Source: Tubulanus polymorphus (Eukaryota; Nemertea; Palaeonemertea; Tubulaniformes; Tubulanidae). From it: a DNA stretch of 60,000 bases. Made by a program: the position numbers and the translations under genes. Below the pieces are notes generated by a model. That model worked only from the letters and a program-made list of their open reading frames with translations, ran no database searches and had not been told where the DNA came from. Every line of letters starts with the position of its first letter. The first letter of the stretch is position 1. Of the stretch, positions 19,818 to 32,879 are shown piece after piece. Location of the stretch: NCBI RefSeq assembly GCF_964204645.1, contig NC_134030.1:16437110-16497109 (forward strand). The letters are read 5' to 3'.

Positions 19818-22800
19818 CTACATCAGCACCGCTTCAGCCAGAGCAAGGACCTTTGGGTTAATCACCATTCCAGCTTTACGCTTCTTCTTTATCAGGACTT
19901 TAGAAGAATCCTGGTTTTGGAATTTGAGGATTAACCTGCAATTAAAAATAAAACAAGTTTTTGACCAAAACAGAGAAATTTTGGAAAGATTGCATGGCTT
20001 CGTTAAAAGGATTAAGAAAAAGTTACCTTTGGAAGTAATCCAAAGATAGCGCTGCTGCCTCTGAGAATTCAAAATTCATAACAAAAAATGATGCAAAAAG
20101 CATCATCCAGCAACATTGAGATCTCAAATCATCCTTGGCACACATTTCCCATCTATAAACAGACTGAAATGACGATTTCCAAATGGATGTTCAGTACCTG
20201 AAAAAGCAAAGTGTTTATTGGTAGAGTTATAGGGGTTAAGCTTGGAGTGATTGTTGACTAGAGAACAAATGAAATATGAATGCTTTGAGTTTTCTGTAAT
20301 CGTCATAATAGTTACTTCGGTTCATTTACATGAGAATTATAATCATGTTTTTCAAATTTAGAATTTCAAACTGTCAACATGGCTTTGCATAGGCTTTTTC
20401 TTTTGAAGAGTCCATTTTTCTTCCCTGATAATTGCATATATAATTTACATAGATAAGTGATTCATAAATGATTAGTATTTACTATACGTACCCACAGAAA
20501 CAATATATGTAGTCATATTGTCATGAAAGGTAGGCATGCTGTCCTGAAAAAGAATGGAAAATTAAATTGCAAAGGAAAAATAAAACTACAGTACTACTGT
20601 ACAGCAATAATTCTAAAGTATGTTTTATGAATAAACGTATAATGTGGTTCAGGTATTCTAGCCAGCAATTTTTCATCGGATATGTAAGATTGGGAGGAAA
20701 TGGATATATAAGTTTTGCAGGAACCTTTTCGTCACAATTCAAGTAATTATTGGTGTTTACATAGTGAAATAGCAACTCATTCATAATCTGAAATTGAATT
20801 TGGCTTAAATACCTATGATTAGGCTGAAAGATTGATACCTTATTTCTCTTTCTGTTGAGATAATAGTTAACCTGGCCGGCCACCTATCTACCCTGTACAT
20901 TATTCTTTTTTAAATCATAATCAGAGGCGCTATAGAAGTGAACTGATTACAAATTTTATTGTAGTTTACAAAAGTGACCCTGCCGATTAGGAGAAATAAT
21001 GTAGCATTTTTTTAGCCTGAAACTCGATTTATCAGGATCCAGTTCAACAGTTACAGGTAGAATCAATGGGACTCGGGAGTTAATTACCACGTAATTGAAA
21101 ATTAAAAGTCTAACCGAGACATGAATTGTGGAACTGGGTCCACTTGTAACCCTAAAGAAAGGATTTACCAACAAACATCTAACAACATTTTACAACGAAA
21201 ATCTATGAATAAATAAGATCATCAATCAACAAATTATCTTGACAAATAGAAACATTAAACGGAATCATAGTATATGAAAAAAGAAGAATTTTTACCTTCA
21301 TACATATCAGCGAATCGATATTTTCTGCGAAGTGATGGCACAATAGCCAGAGAGCAGCATATGGCTGAACATCAGAATCCTTATCTAGGCCTTCAGGAAA
21401 TGAATCTTTGGCCTTGCCTTTGTTCTTGATCATATAATCATGCAGTTCACACGTTCTTGTCTTACTAATTCTCTCAAACCTTTCCTTTAAGTCCAATCCA
21501 AATTCTTTTTCAAAAAAGTTTAAGAAAATGTCTTCAATCATGAATAATGGCCAGCCTAGAACAAACTCACTGATACACAATTTTTTCAAATCAAATTTGA
21601 TTAGCTCTCTCATTGACTCTTTGTCCATGAGCTCATGAGCTTTCTTCAAATCATGAGGCAATACAAGACTCATAGCTTTGAGTTCATCTTTTATGTCACT
21701 AGCAACAGCAGGGGGTGGTTCAGCAACCACAGTCGGATTCGGTTGTCTTCATCACCTCTGTTTTCATTATCTCGAAAGGCTTCCAATGTCAAAATGATTT
21801 CTTCAATTCCATTGCTCATCTGAACCCCATCGATTACTTTTTTGAATGCATTTGGATATTTGGACACAATTTTCAGACTTATTTCTCTAAATTGCTTTCT
21901 TCCAATGCAAAAGATATTCGTGAACACAGATTTCAAAAACCTTAGCCTACTTTTTTTATCAATCGGTAAGTTTTTAGCATTGGTTGACGTCTATGACGTC
22001 ATGCCAATGCTAGTAAAATGGATCGAAAATAGTAGTACGAAAAAATAGCGCCGACTCTTCTCATTTTCATAGTAACTTCAAATTGTCACTCTGTTCACGT
22101 AAAACATTAGAAACAGCTGAAAATGACTAAAAAATGTTTCAATTATTCCCCACAACATAGCGTCGCCAGATTTCTGATTTAATGGTCCAAAAAGTTATTC
22201 GATCGCATTTTTCTCGTTCATTATCGTTTATAAATATCACAGTGTTTGGATATCACTGTTATTCCAACTATCAGTATCCATGGGATTATTTGGGATTAAT
22301 TCTCAGCGTCAGAATACGTATTTCTAGAGCAGTGGAACGGCAGCCTACTCGTGACTGAAACCCGTATGTGATCGTGCGGGAACGCCTTTACTAAAGTTAA
22401 AACCATTTCATGATGACACAAAACATCAAACGGTAAACTGTAGGCTACCACCATGATACGATATCACCAATAAAGATAGATCATTTTATTCAATTTTACC
22501 AGAGTTGTTTATTGGAGGAAAATATCATTGTTAAGTACGCCGAGAAAAACCATGTTGTATTATCAATCAGTTGACTGACATTGTAAAATTCGATTCGGCT
22601 ATATTCTAATATAAGTTTTCTTTTAAGGACGCCCTACCCGCCTGCTGCGCACTCATAAGGCGGTAGCACCCTCTTACGCACTCGGCAGAGATTCGCTTTG
22701 TAATGCGCGCCGGGAAAAAATACCTTTTATTATCTTTTCCATGCGTTAAACAACAGTGATTGAATTTACGCGTTGTTTGTCGTAAATTGCAATATTGCGA

Positions 22801-24165
22801 TGGTTATTTGCCGCTGCTGTATTTTTTTGGAATTGAATCGAGTGGCCTCGGTAGCTCAGTGAGATAAGGCGTGATGCTGTTGAATCAACTATCAATGCTG
22901 AGTTACAAGTGGGTTCGAGTCCTGCTGGCTGCGAACAGTGTGCGGGCAATACTTCAAAGGCCGTACCGTCGTGAGGTTAAATGAACAATCCAATAGGAAT
23001 AGTCTTGGGAAACCAAGATCCAAACGACGTACGTAAAGCCAAACAAACAAAAAGACAAACAAACAATCATCAGTCGGCCTCAGTGACACCAACGCCGGCA
23101 TCGCTCTCTGCGACGTTTTGCATGTGTACATGCATCAGAGTTTGGAGCTCTAAGATCAGAGGGTCTTGCAATTGCACTCAGAACAATCGTTCTGTTTTTG
23201 TTTTCATTATTCAGTGAGGCCTAACAGTTCATTCGTAAAAATGGGTTTTTGTATCCAAATCTTGATTGATAAAAATATCTTGGCTGGGACATGATGGAAA
23301 ACATCAGAATAAACTAGTTTCGTCTTTTTAACAGAATCGCATTATTGTGGTTTAACAGTACAAATAGCCTAGGCTAAATCGTTCGGCAGAAAATAAATTC
23401 ATTTTCAGGAATAAAATCGTACTAGACAAATAGACCTTTAATCATAGAAGATTCGTCATAGAAGATTTGCCGGCGGATGTAAAACATTATAACCACTTAA
23501 TACCACAGTATAATCTACCAATGCTTCAAGGCCCATGCACCTCTTGTTTTGATTATTTTTATCAAGGATTGATATCAAGTTATCAGGAATTTCATCCATG
23601 GGACTTGCATGAGTTTTTGGCTAAATGGCGATTGCTCAGTTGATGATTGAGAGTGTGATAGCTCTGATATTTCGACTGTTTGGATGGTGGAGGTGTTGAC
23701 AATATGACCGTGTCTGCTTCATAATGTGATGGAGACAAACAGGCTACAATATACAATGTAATATATACATACATACATATATAATATATAGCTAGTAATC
23801 AATGGTGGACCTAATTAGTTCAGTTAAAAGAGGGAGAACATGATCTACCATTTTCTTCTAATTTAACAACCACCAATTGATCTTCCATAGTCAATACAAC
23901 TAAATTGAAATATTCTTCGTCAATTTCTGTCCCATCTGGTAACTGGTAATATACACGTTCATCATGAAACTCCAAATCAAGCTTTTTGAGAACTGTAATC
24001 AGGCATTCAAAACTAAATAATGATCTGAAACCGATATAGAATTAACATTACAATTAACATTACAATTTTTTTTCGAAATACAAACTCACCAGACGTAATG
24101 AAATCGTCAAATCCCTTACAATTAATGGGAAATTTTCGGTTTTCATGCTTAACTTTGACAAACAT
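19818..24165 (-). CDS. SAMD3-like multi-exon gene of a dispersed, uncharacterised family
   Basis: ATG at 24165 opens MFVKVKHENRKFPINCKG; the donor is near 24086. Exon 2 (about 24028-23850) has LPDGTEIDEEYFNLVVL, the ubiquitin/PB1-like N-terminus of this family. A further block near 23690-23450 has IPDNLISILD. After an intron of about 1.5 kb come 21936-21290 (ISLKIVSKYPNAFKKVIDG, then EFVLGWPLFMIEDIFLNFF), 21174-20960, 20199-20041 (a FFVMNFEFSEAAALSLDYF block) and the last exon, 19931-19818 (RKAGMVINPKVLALAEAV and stop). These blocks match proteins often annotated sterile alpha motif domain-containing protein 3-like in fish and corals; their function is unknown. A one-base frame change near 21740 and another near 23590 suggest decay or assembly error. 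Exon limits are approximate. Confidence 0.6.
22843..23065 (+). repeat. tRNA-derived SINE
   Basis: It starts GGCCTCGGTAGCTCAGTGAG (A box) and has a perfect B box, GGTTCGAGTCC, at about 22911. A unique body and an AAACAAACAAAAAGACAAAC-type tail end near 23065. The A-B spacing is too long for a working tRNA. It lies in the large intron of the SAMD3-like gene, in opposite orientation. Confidence 0.75.
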
Positions 24166-24234
24166 CTGTAATGATAATTAGGCCCACCAAAACCAAATGT
24201 TATAATGCTCTATTTGAGATTATCAGATATACTA

Positions 24235-26921
24235 TTACAATTTTATGTAATTTTCTGAAACAAACATGTTCTTACCAAAGGAATATGGTATGTCATGCTT
24301 GAGTATAATTATGTCTCCTAGTTTTCCATCGATTTTCATTTGATATACAAATAATGGATAATAGTCCCAGACTTGACACATTTGTAAACATCTATGGCAC
24401 TCTAGATCTTTGAGTTCATACACCCCAGAGGAGGCTATCTTGATAAACTCAATTTTTCCACAAATTAGGCCATCAATGCCATTGACGATTACTAATATCA
24501 TATCTTTGGCATAATCCATATTATAAAACTTCACTCTCTCACAATAAAAATTTTGGTCCACGGAGGGAATGTTGCCAACACATTTTTTTTACAGAGTCAC
24601 AAAATAGATCTTTATAAAAGTGAACACTCTGAGAACAGACTTCAAAATCTAATGCAAACAATGAACCAACAGAATAGAACGCTTGCAGAAGCTGGTGGTT
24701 TTCACAAAGACTTACTTCGATATTGATAAAGTTCTGAAATCGCCTTGCACAGTTTTTAAAGTATGCATGTTTTGATTCCATGCGCATAGTCCAAAGTCTT
24801 ATTAGTGGCCCAAATTCATATGTAAGATCTGCATAATGAGTAATGTAATGGTGTTTAGGGCGTCATTTTACATCTGGAAACAGTCTTACTCGTTCCCCTA
24901 AATATTCATTTATCATATCGTGCATGAATGACAACCTACTCAGTGATATTCTAGGTGCACACACAAGTTCAACAATTTCTCTTAATTTAAGTAGGAGAAG
25001 CCATACACTATCAGTTTTATCTACAATAACATCTCTAATAAACTAGGGAATCATTTGTAGAAAGTTCCAGTTTTGAAGGGCACTACCTCCCAATTTTTCA
25101 AATTTCTTTTTTATTGTACTCGGACGACAACTAGCGTCATGTCCATGAAGTTTTGTAGCTTTGATTTTTTCATTTAAAAATTCCAAAGAAAACCATTTTT
25201 TTGTCTAAATCAGATATTTTAAATAAAGCCCCATATCATATGTTAACACCCCTTCAAATATGTCATGCATAAACATGGAGCCAATCTCGGAGCGCAAACA
25301 TGAAAATTCTGAAGACTGTTAAAAACGCAACTTGATTTAATACCTAAATAATGTTGTAGCTCTGGATTATCTTCAAGATATTTCAGGGCACCATTGTAAC
25401 TTTTAATTGAACGTAAACCTTTTGGAAGAAAATTACCCTTTTGTAGATCAGGACTTTCAAAAAAACAAAAACGGTATATGTGCTTAGTACTACTAAAGGT
25501 TTCAAAAAAACCCACCAATGAAGTGGTGGCCTAGATTATCACCGATGATACAATGCACAGAACATAAAACTTGACCGACGCCATTAACTTCTAGACTTGT
25601 ATTCTCTAGATATCTTAAATCATCTATCAGTTTTCTAAACACAACTTCTGATTTAAATTCTTTTAGTACATCTTCCTTAACTAACATGCACAATGGAATT
25701 GTGTCAACTCTAGAACGGTTCCAAGGATAGAAATTACCAATTGTGAAATACACAGCAATAAGTTTATGTTTTTTTGCTGCCCCCAAAGGGTTAACTATCT
25801 CAAATCCATCCTGATAAAAAGCAAGTGTATAGCAGAAGGGTTGTCTTTGCAAAATTGACTATCTTTGAACAGATGGCCATCATGAATATCTTGGATTAAT
25901 TGATGTGGGGAAATATCTGGATTTCTATATTGATGTATTACACTTTCATCATGATTAAATAAGTTGAAGAGTATTTCCTGGATAGGAATATAGTAAGCTG
26001 ATACACTTTTATAATTTTTATCATATCCAACGTGTAACCTAATGGGAGCAACATAGTCATATTCACTCTTACAATACTTTTCCCTACAAAATCTTGTCCT
26101 GAATGGACCCTGATCTTTATCCATTACTTTCAGAAATATATTTGAATTTTACACTTCATTGATTAATGAATTAACAGTTTCTGTTTCCAAGTTGTTTCCT
26201 GTAATTTGGTTTCTAAAAGAATTTTCAAAAATTTCCAGTCCATGTGATACAAATTACTTAGTTTAGTAACAATGAATTGGATTGTTGATTCAGGGACTAA
26301 CAATTTTGCTTGGAGTTTCAAATAAAACAAGCTCATTGCTTCAAGGAATAAAGACTCATGGCAACTCAATTCGAAATCACTGCTGCCTGTAGGCCTATCC
26401 GATTCAATAACAGAGTCATCAATAATTTCATTTCCATCGGTATCCATTTCCTCAACATGACCATTTACATATAATTCCTGATTAATCAAATCTGGTGCAG
26501 CAAACTTTGTCATGTGCTTTCTTGACAAATGGCTAGCGAATGATCCTTTTACAGAATAGGAATACTGGCAATCACTGAAGGGGCACCTTACTTTGCACCC
26601 ACTATGGATGTGTTCTTTCAAATGACGTAACAGATTATCTACAGTTTGGAATGTTGAATCACAATTTGTAACTGTACACCGAACACTTGTATCAAGAACT
26701 GGGAGTCGTGCAAATCGATGTGCCTTTCTGAAGTCAGTGTGGCTCCGAGATATGTGCATATTCAAGGATTCGTATGTTCCACATTTGGCTCCACATTGAA
26801 CATATGGACAGGGAAACAACAAATTTGCTACATTACGGTGGAATAAGTAATGGTGACAGTACGCCTTGAGTGATTTGGCAACGTTATTGCAAACGTGACA
26901 AGAATAATTATGCGAAGACAT
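24235..26921 (-). pseudogene. C2H2 zinc-finger protein of a dispersed, uncharacterised family, frameshifted
   Basis: The first block (26921-26163, 252 codons) has four finger-like motifs, two of them canonical: CTVTNCDSTFQTVDNLLRH and CPFSDCQYSYSVKGSFASH. The following blocks, in changing frames (26124-25795, 25852-25502, 25518-25243, 24787-24539, 24561-24235), hold VNPLGAAKKHKLIAVYFTIG, IIGDNLGHHFIGGF, SSCVFNSLQNFHVC, MRMESKHAYFKNCARRFQN and a C-terminal ICGKIEFI region. This order is that of a family widespread in fish, corals and other invertebrates, whose members have a C2H2 head and conserved NPLGS/GDN/MHDVLEG/ESKH motifs. No function is established; the distribution suggests a transposon-linked protein. 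At least three frame changes mark it as broken. It lies 70 bp upstream of the SAMD3-like gene, same strand. Confidence 0.65.
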
Positions 26922-27058
26922 GCTCTAAAAAAGAAAAAGTATACTAACATAAAAACCCACTATGTACAAATTAAAAGCTTCTTTTAAAATTATTTTCGTT
27001 TGAATAAATAAAATTCTCGATTTTAAAATTCTTTTAATTTGTACATAGTTGGTTTTTG

Positions 27059-27130
27059 ATGGGTTTCGTCGTCAGACGAACCCATCTATGGCATCGTCGT
27101 CATGTCTGTCTGTCTGTCTGTCCGTCTGTG
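27059..27130. repeat. Palindrome plus CTGT microsatellite
   Basis: GATGGGTTTCGTCGTCAGAC pairs with the following GACGAACCCATC. CTGTCTGTCTGTCTGTCCGT follows at about 27107. It probably marks the end of a dispersed repeat. Confidence 0.6.
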
Positions 27131-30100
27131 GATGTTTCTTTATGACACGATTTAAGCTGTTTGTGTGAACCGACAATTCTGTAATTTCACACAGGTATTC
27201 TCTACTTGATGTAGATGGTGCAGCTTGGTTTATATTTGATTCCGATGGTTATAAGTGCTCTAATTTGGTTAAAAGATGATTAACATTACTCGCTAGTTCA
27301 AGCCGCTGTATAGCGCGTTGCTACGACGACGCTCGATCAACATACTGGTACTCGCTGTGTAATACTGAACACGTATATACCTGTAGATATTGATCGTACT
27401 AGCACCGGTTTTAGATAGCGCGCGCGCTGATCGGTTTTAACACTTCTCGGAACTGCTGTGCTAAATGCTGAGAGGCCGAATCTATGCGCAATCATTTATT
27501 GGGCTCGTCACATTTGATAGTGAATGGATAAATAACCGGTGTCAATGACGGTTGCTACTCCCCATCAGTATAACTCATCAGTATAAAAAATAATTCTTTT
27601 GAGTTTTTTTTTTCAATCCCCGAAGTTGTTGTTACTATGTTGACCTCGCCGTTTTATAAGCTTACCGATGATTCTTCTAGTATTTTCAGGGTCACAAGAC
27701 ATGACGAAGTCGCAAAGTTTTGTACAAATTTCACGAAACAAACAATTATTTAGGCGGCACCTGATCTATTGATTAATTATGATAAATAATGTTTATTTCA
27801 TTAAAAATTTGTTTTATTCAAACACTACTTTCATCGCACATAGCGTGATCGGTAGGCCCTACTATTCTACGGTAGGCCATGGACTCTTTCATGTGGTAGC
27901 CCTATTACAAATGATACAATCCACGCGTCCGTGAATAAGTGACACGTGGTGGGGCGGGTTGTGAGGAGCATCGAAACTAATCCGTCACAAATAATAGATA
28001 GAAAACAATACCTTAAGAGGTTAACTTTTATTAACATCATTACCAAATCAAAACCTGCACATCCTATCATAAATAGAAATTCTAAGAATTTATTTCAAAG
28101 AATAATAAATTACGTCTAAATATTGGGATTCGAACTCGTAGCATCGATTCAGGTGCCTTTCCCAAAGCGGGTATCCCGCGGGGAAAACCCATTACTATTT
28201 ATATCGAGAATCGCCTTTTTGACAGCGAGTTCGGTGAATGAAACAGAAACAATTACACAGAAACCCATCATGGAAAGTTTCTTTCTGGTTATCTTATTGT
28301 TCGTTCACCACATCTGAGTGTGGTTATCATACTAAAAAGTATACTATACTAAATACTATCATTAGGCCTATATGATGCTATCATAATGAATTTAAACCTT
28401 TTACTACAAGGATTCAATGCCCTCTGTGGTACTTATATGCTAGTTTTATCATTCCTCCACAGCGATTTGTAAAGAAACTCATTTAATCCATGACATGTAG
28501 CCAGGCTTAAATGTCATTCAATGGTATATAATGAGGCAATAAAATCGAATTGAATTGATCGACGCTAATAAAAGTCATGAATTCCAAACACATTACATTC
28601 ATGATCGCGGTATACTTATGATAAATTTAAATGCATGCGTGCTGTTTACTTGTCGTTAAATTAAATAAATCTCCAATACTGTAAAATATCGTCTTTGCAA
28701 ATGATCCTTTCAAAATCTTTTTCTCCTGTCTTTCGAATATCCTGGTGAACCTCGATTTGGATAACGACGTCATCAAAAACGATTTTCAGAATTCTGTGAA
28801 ATAACGTACCAAGAATATAAGTGGGTTCAAATCCTTTAATTCGCAAATTTTACCGATACAAACATTTTATGCGAGATTGTGTTTTTTATGATCAGTTCAT
28901 ATATTTTCAACATAGCAATGTAGAAAATGGTAGCTGTATAACGTTATTTAACGACTACAATTCTTGCAGCCAATGGGAGACAAAATTTCAGGGCAGACCC
29001 ATGGTCAAGTTAACCATAATCAGTGGCCAACAGTTTTTCAGGTACACTTCAAAGTTTATTAAATTCAATACGATTGCAAAATGCGTCCCTTGTTTTTGGT
29101 GGAATGCGACGTTAAATAACCTATTTTCCATTTATCAGTGATTATCTGGCATCTGACTGATCTCATCCGTTGGGTGACGGATTAGCCAAAAATCAAGTCA
29201 GATTTGATGGATTTCCGATGAAATACGGAAAAAACGTAGAGAATTCAAAGGTTTTTTCCGTAAAAAAACGGAGACTTTTAACAGTGTAGTATTTGTTATC
29301 ACGTGCAATTTTTGCTTATATATGAGGTTGTTTATAAGTGAGGCGTTTACTTGTGTGATCTGTATTCAGTCCAATTTATTCAATCAATTGCCGTGTGTAA
29401 ATCACCGCACAAATTTCAATGGTTGATGCTTTTAAGCAGATAAGTTGATATTCTTGTTCGCCCACCTGATGCTCATATTCAATTATGGCCGACACCATCT
29501 ACTTTCAACGCAGGAATTTCTGTATACACTATAACTTAAAAACCGTTAGAGATAAATTCATGAAATTTTTATGGTATGTGTATGATGATATGAAAAAGAA
29601 CTGTATTGTTCTGGGAACTTGTACGATTCAAGATGGCCAACTTTTGATATACTTTCTGATCAAAATGGCATGTTTTGAACTCTTCATTGATACGCTGTCT
29701 TCTGTACTTATTGCAAATGCTTCATCTGTTTCTTCACCTTGTTTCTTCACTCACCTGGGGTTTTTGGCTCGCTTAATCAATACACTATGCTCAAAGCTAT
29801 TTTCAGCACACTCAAACGCAATTTCAATAGCCTGTAATTTCACTACTAATGGGTGAAATGAACAGATTAAACAAAACCATATTTCCTAATTTGTCTGTCT
29901 TAATGGTGTGCAAAGTTGAAAACCGTGGGTTTCATATTTTTTAGAAATTTACCAAAAAATTTCATAAATTTGATTTATTTGAGCATGTTTTTTTATGCAG
30001 CATCTTTAACTGTCAAAATTACACATGTGAAAATTCAATGCTATTTGCATCAGAAGAACTTTATATCCCCAAAATCCGACGCTTTGTTCGGTAAGACCAA

Positions 30101-30689
30101 ACCCCCCAAAATCTCAGTTATATATAATTTGTGTTGACCCGGTTTGAACTCCATAATGACGTCATAGCATTCGTTGAATATGTAAATGAGGTGGATCTGC
30201 AGGTGCTAAACAAACAAACAAAATGGCGGCTCATTTGATATCATCATCTCTAGCGCGAATACTGATACTCGAGGCTTATGACATAACGATTTATTGTGTG
30301 CGATGTGTTCAATGATTCATTTAGTTTTGATATCCTGTGCATAAGGTATTGTTGCATCAAGATATCTGATGAAAATGTGGTTTCAAAATGTGGAAATTTA
30401 CTTCCGTGTTTGCCACACTGATGATCGAATTTTTAGAGATGAGTCTATATACTTGTTTTATCGTCATTAATTGAAGAATTTTATTGACGTACGATATGTT
30501 TTGGAGCCTGATTATTTCTATTAGCTTAACTGCGGCACAGCGATGAGCATTCGCGTTGAAAACAGTCGGGTACAGTCGCGAAGGCGATATCACCGTATAC
30601 TCTCATGTTCACTGCGTGTATATATCAGTTAAAGATAACGCGCGCTACGGTGTAAATCGCGCGTTACGGCGATTTGTCTGAGTGAAGTT

Positions 30690-31010
30690 GTAAGCTACTT
30701 AAAGCAATCCTATCGTGAAATTATTAAAAACCATGTCAGTCGCTAAATTCAGTCAAAATTCAGTAACCGGCACTGGCCTCAAATCTGCAGAACTTGGGAG
30801 CTTCTGTCCTGATTGGTCCGTATGATAATGAAAAACCTCCGATGAAACCTAGGCTCTCACCAAATTTGTACTGTATCTTAACGGGTCACTCATAGTTTTA
30901 GTTGTTTTACGTCATTCCAGGGATGTATTAAAGTTACGAACATATGTTCAGACAAAAGGCCCATAATCAATTTTTCGAAGATTTCATTCTCGTCAGTTAT
31001 TATGAAAAGT
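30690..31010 (+). repeat. Dispersed repeat, copy 1
   Basis: It shares about 300 bp with 47990-48330 in the same orientation, including CAGTAACCGGCACTG, GAGCTTCTGTCC and AATGAAAAACCTC. The copies are clearly diverged. Confidence 0.65.
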
Positions 31011-32293
31011 TCACACTGACCAAAATTCAGTCCTTATTTATATATTGTTTATTTATAATGTTTATTTTCTATATGGGTCAATAGTACAGAAATCAGGAAG
31101 TTGAGTCAACTTAGCAACTTCTCTGCGAAAAGTTGTTTGCTTGATCCGAGCATAGCAAACTGATGCATGTGGCAAATCTCTTTACTGCCATTCTGCCAAC
31201 AGTCATGTGGTTGGAACTACTTGTACTTATTTAAACTGTTCTTATATCGTCTGCTCAATTACTCATTTTCCCCACAATTCGTTCCAGATCCCATTTGTCT
31301 CACATCTGATTAGTCCAATGTCTCAATGGTCCCATATTTTTTTTCATTTGACTTACTACGCCTGAGATATAAAGTATATATACCGGGGGATCTAATAGCG
31401 AGTGGCTAGTGACTACTTCAAATTATGACTTCAAATTTATTGCCTACAGCCTATCCAATTAGCTTACACTTTCAGTTGAAAAATACATACATGTTTATAC
31501 AATTATTGACGTTATACTACTGACGCATTTATACATTCACTGCAGTGAAGTCGCTCGGTACTGATTGAAGATTGCCACCGTTAGATGCGCCAGCTGTCGC
31601 TGGGCTTTACTATCTTAGAAACTTTAACACCTTGATTAATACTGTCTTGATAATAAAACCTGACTATTCCAAAAACTCAAATCGTTTTTTTAACATGGCA
31701 GAATTTTTCAAAGCATGGCACATCTAAGTACCGTAGCTATAGCATGGCAGGATGTCGTGCTAAAACCCCTCTGTGAGAAAACTGATTACAATTTTTTCAG
31801 GCTTTGATTCCAGGAATTTTTACGGTTATTTCGAATCAAAGATGGCAGGAGTTGGTCGCATGACCTCAAACCATCAATCTGAATCAAGGAAAATTATTCT
31901 GAAATGTAGCCGTGTATCATATCTCAAAACACCCTTGCTAAATTATGGATGCAAAGTTGGAAACCATGTACTGCATGGCCAATTTCCTTGGCCTATCTCA
32001 TGGGGGTTTCTTGGCGATTGTGCAGAGAGCAGACTGCGAGCGTAGCCATACTTAGTATACTTGCTGATGTTTTACCTTGATAGTAGGGATGAAACATGCA
32101 TTGCATGTACACAGTTATTTCCATTTACTTTACAAGTTCATAGTCAAAATGTTGAAAACCCTTCATGAAAAAATTTCTTTCCGGTTTCACTTAGAAATTA
32201 CTCATAAAAATTGAACCAGTCGCAAATTCTTACATAATGAGGATTAAAGCTGTGGATTGGATTTTCTCTCAAAATTGAATTTGATATTTTCAG

Positions 32294-32514
32294 GTGGCCA
32301 TACGGATGTTGTTACCTATTTGATTTGTTATGGAGCAGATGTTAATTCCTTTGATATTAAACATCAAACCCCATTATTTGTTGCCGTGAAAAAACAACAT
32401 TTAAAATGTATACGTGTGTTGTTACGCGCCGGAGCGAATCCAGATGGAGATAAATCTAGTACATGCACACCACTGTATATTGCAGCAATGGAAGGATTTT
32501 ACCCTGGAGTTTGT
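32294..32514 (+). CDS. Ankyrin-repeat exon
   Basis: A 221-bp exon bounded by TTTTCAG and GTAAGT. It encodes two ankyrin repeats plus the start of a third: GGHTDVVTYLICYGADVNS, then TPLFVAVKKQHLKCIRVLL, then TPLYIAAMEGF. Consensus positions (TPL, GAD/GAN, the helix leucines) are kept. Ankyrin repeats bind other proteins; the overall gene is not identifiable. I found no convincing neighbouring exon, so it may belong to a gene with long introns, or be a stray exon. An ASB-type protein is possible but unproven. Confidence 0.65.
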
Positions 32515-32879
32515 GTAAGTTGCTTCGCAATGATTTTAAGCCCTTTTGGGTTCTCTTTCTATCCACCAATCTGTGTGCTAGCTTGAATAGAATTATGATA
32601 AATCAGCTTTTGCCAGGGCAATCATCTTGCCATTTTTGGTTTACCTTTATTTAAGCGTAGTGAGAATGTGAGTGAGTTGATTGCTTGGGATAGCCCTAGT
32701 TCTGTCTGCAGAATTTTTCTTTTTCCAACTTGGAGCGTCACAGGAGATAGTTACTGGGCATACAACCTAGCGTAGATCTTGAAATAATTTTCATGGTATG
32801 AAATTTCATCTTCATTGCCTGGATTACAGTCAATTTTGCCTGGACCTCCTGTAACTAATTGTTTTAACCATGCCAAAAA
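32515..32879. other. Unassigned stretch after ankyrin exon
   Basis: Presumably intron. No motif or repeat recognised. Confidence 0.3.

Larger units (their letters stand above)
26922..32293. other. Gene-poor stretch with small repeats
   Basis: It holds a 29-bp palindrome (27059-27087, GATGGGTTTCGTCG...) followed by CTGT/CCGT repeats, a B-box-like sequence on the minus strand near 28128 and a dispersed repeat at about 30700-31010. Frames at 28821-29141, 29485-29856 and 31773-32045 lack recognisable motifs. No gene can be supported. Confidence 0.35.

Noticed and set aside
22843-22935. Possible tRNA gene
   Set aside because: A and B boxes are good, but spacing and stems are wrong and a SINE body with a tail follows.
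28120-28165. B-box-like GAGTTCGAATCCC on the minus strand
   Set aside because: No matching A box at the right distance; not enough to call a tRNA or SINE.
29485-29856. 123-codon plus-strand ORF starting MADTIYFQRRN
   Set aside because: No family motif, no supporting neighbours, and composition typical of AT-rich chance frames.
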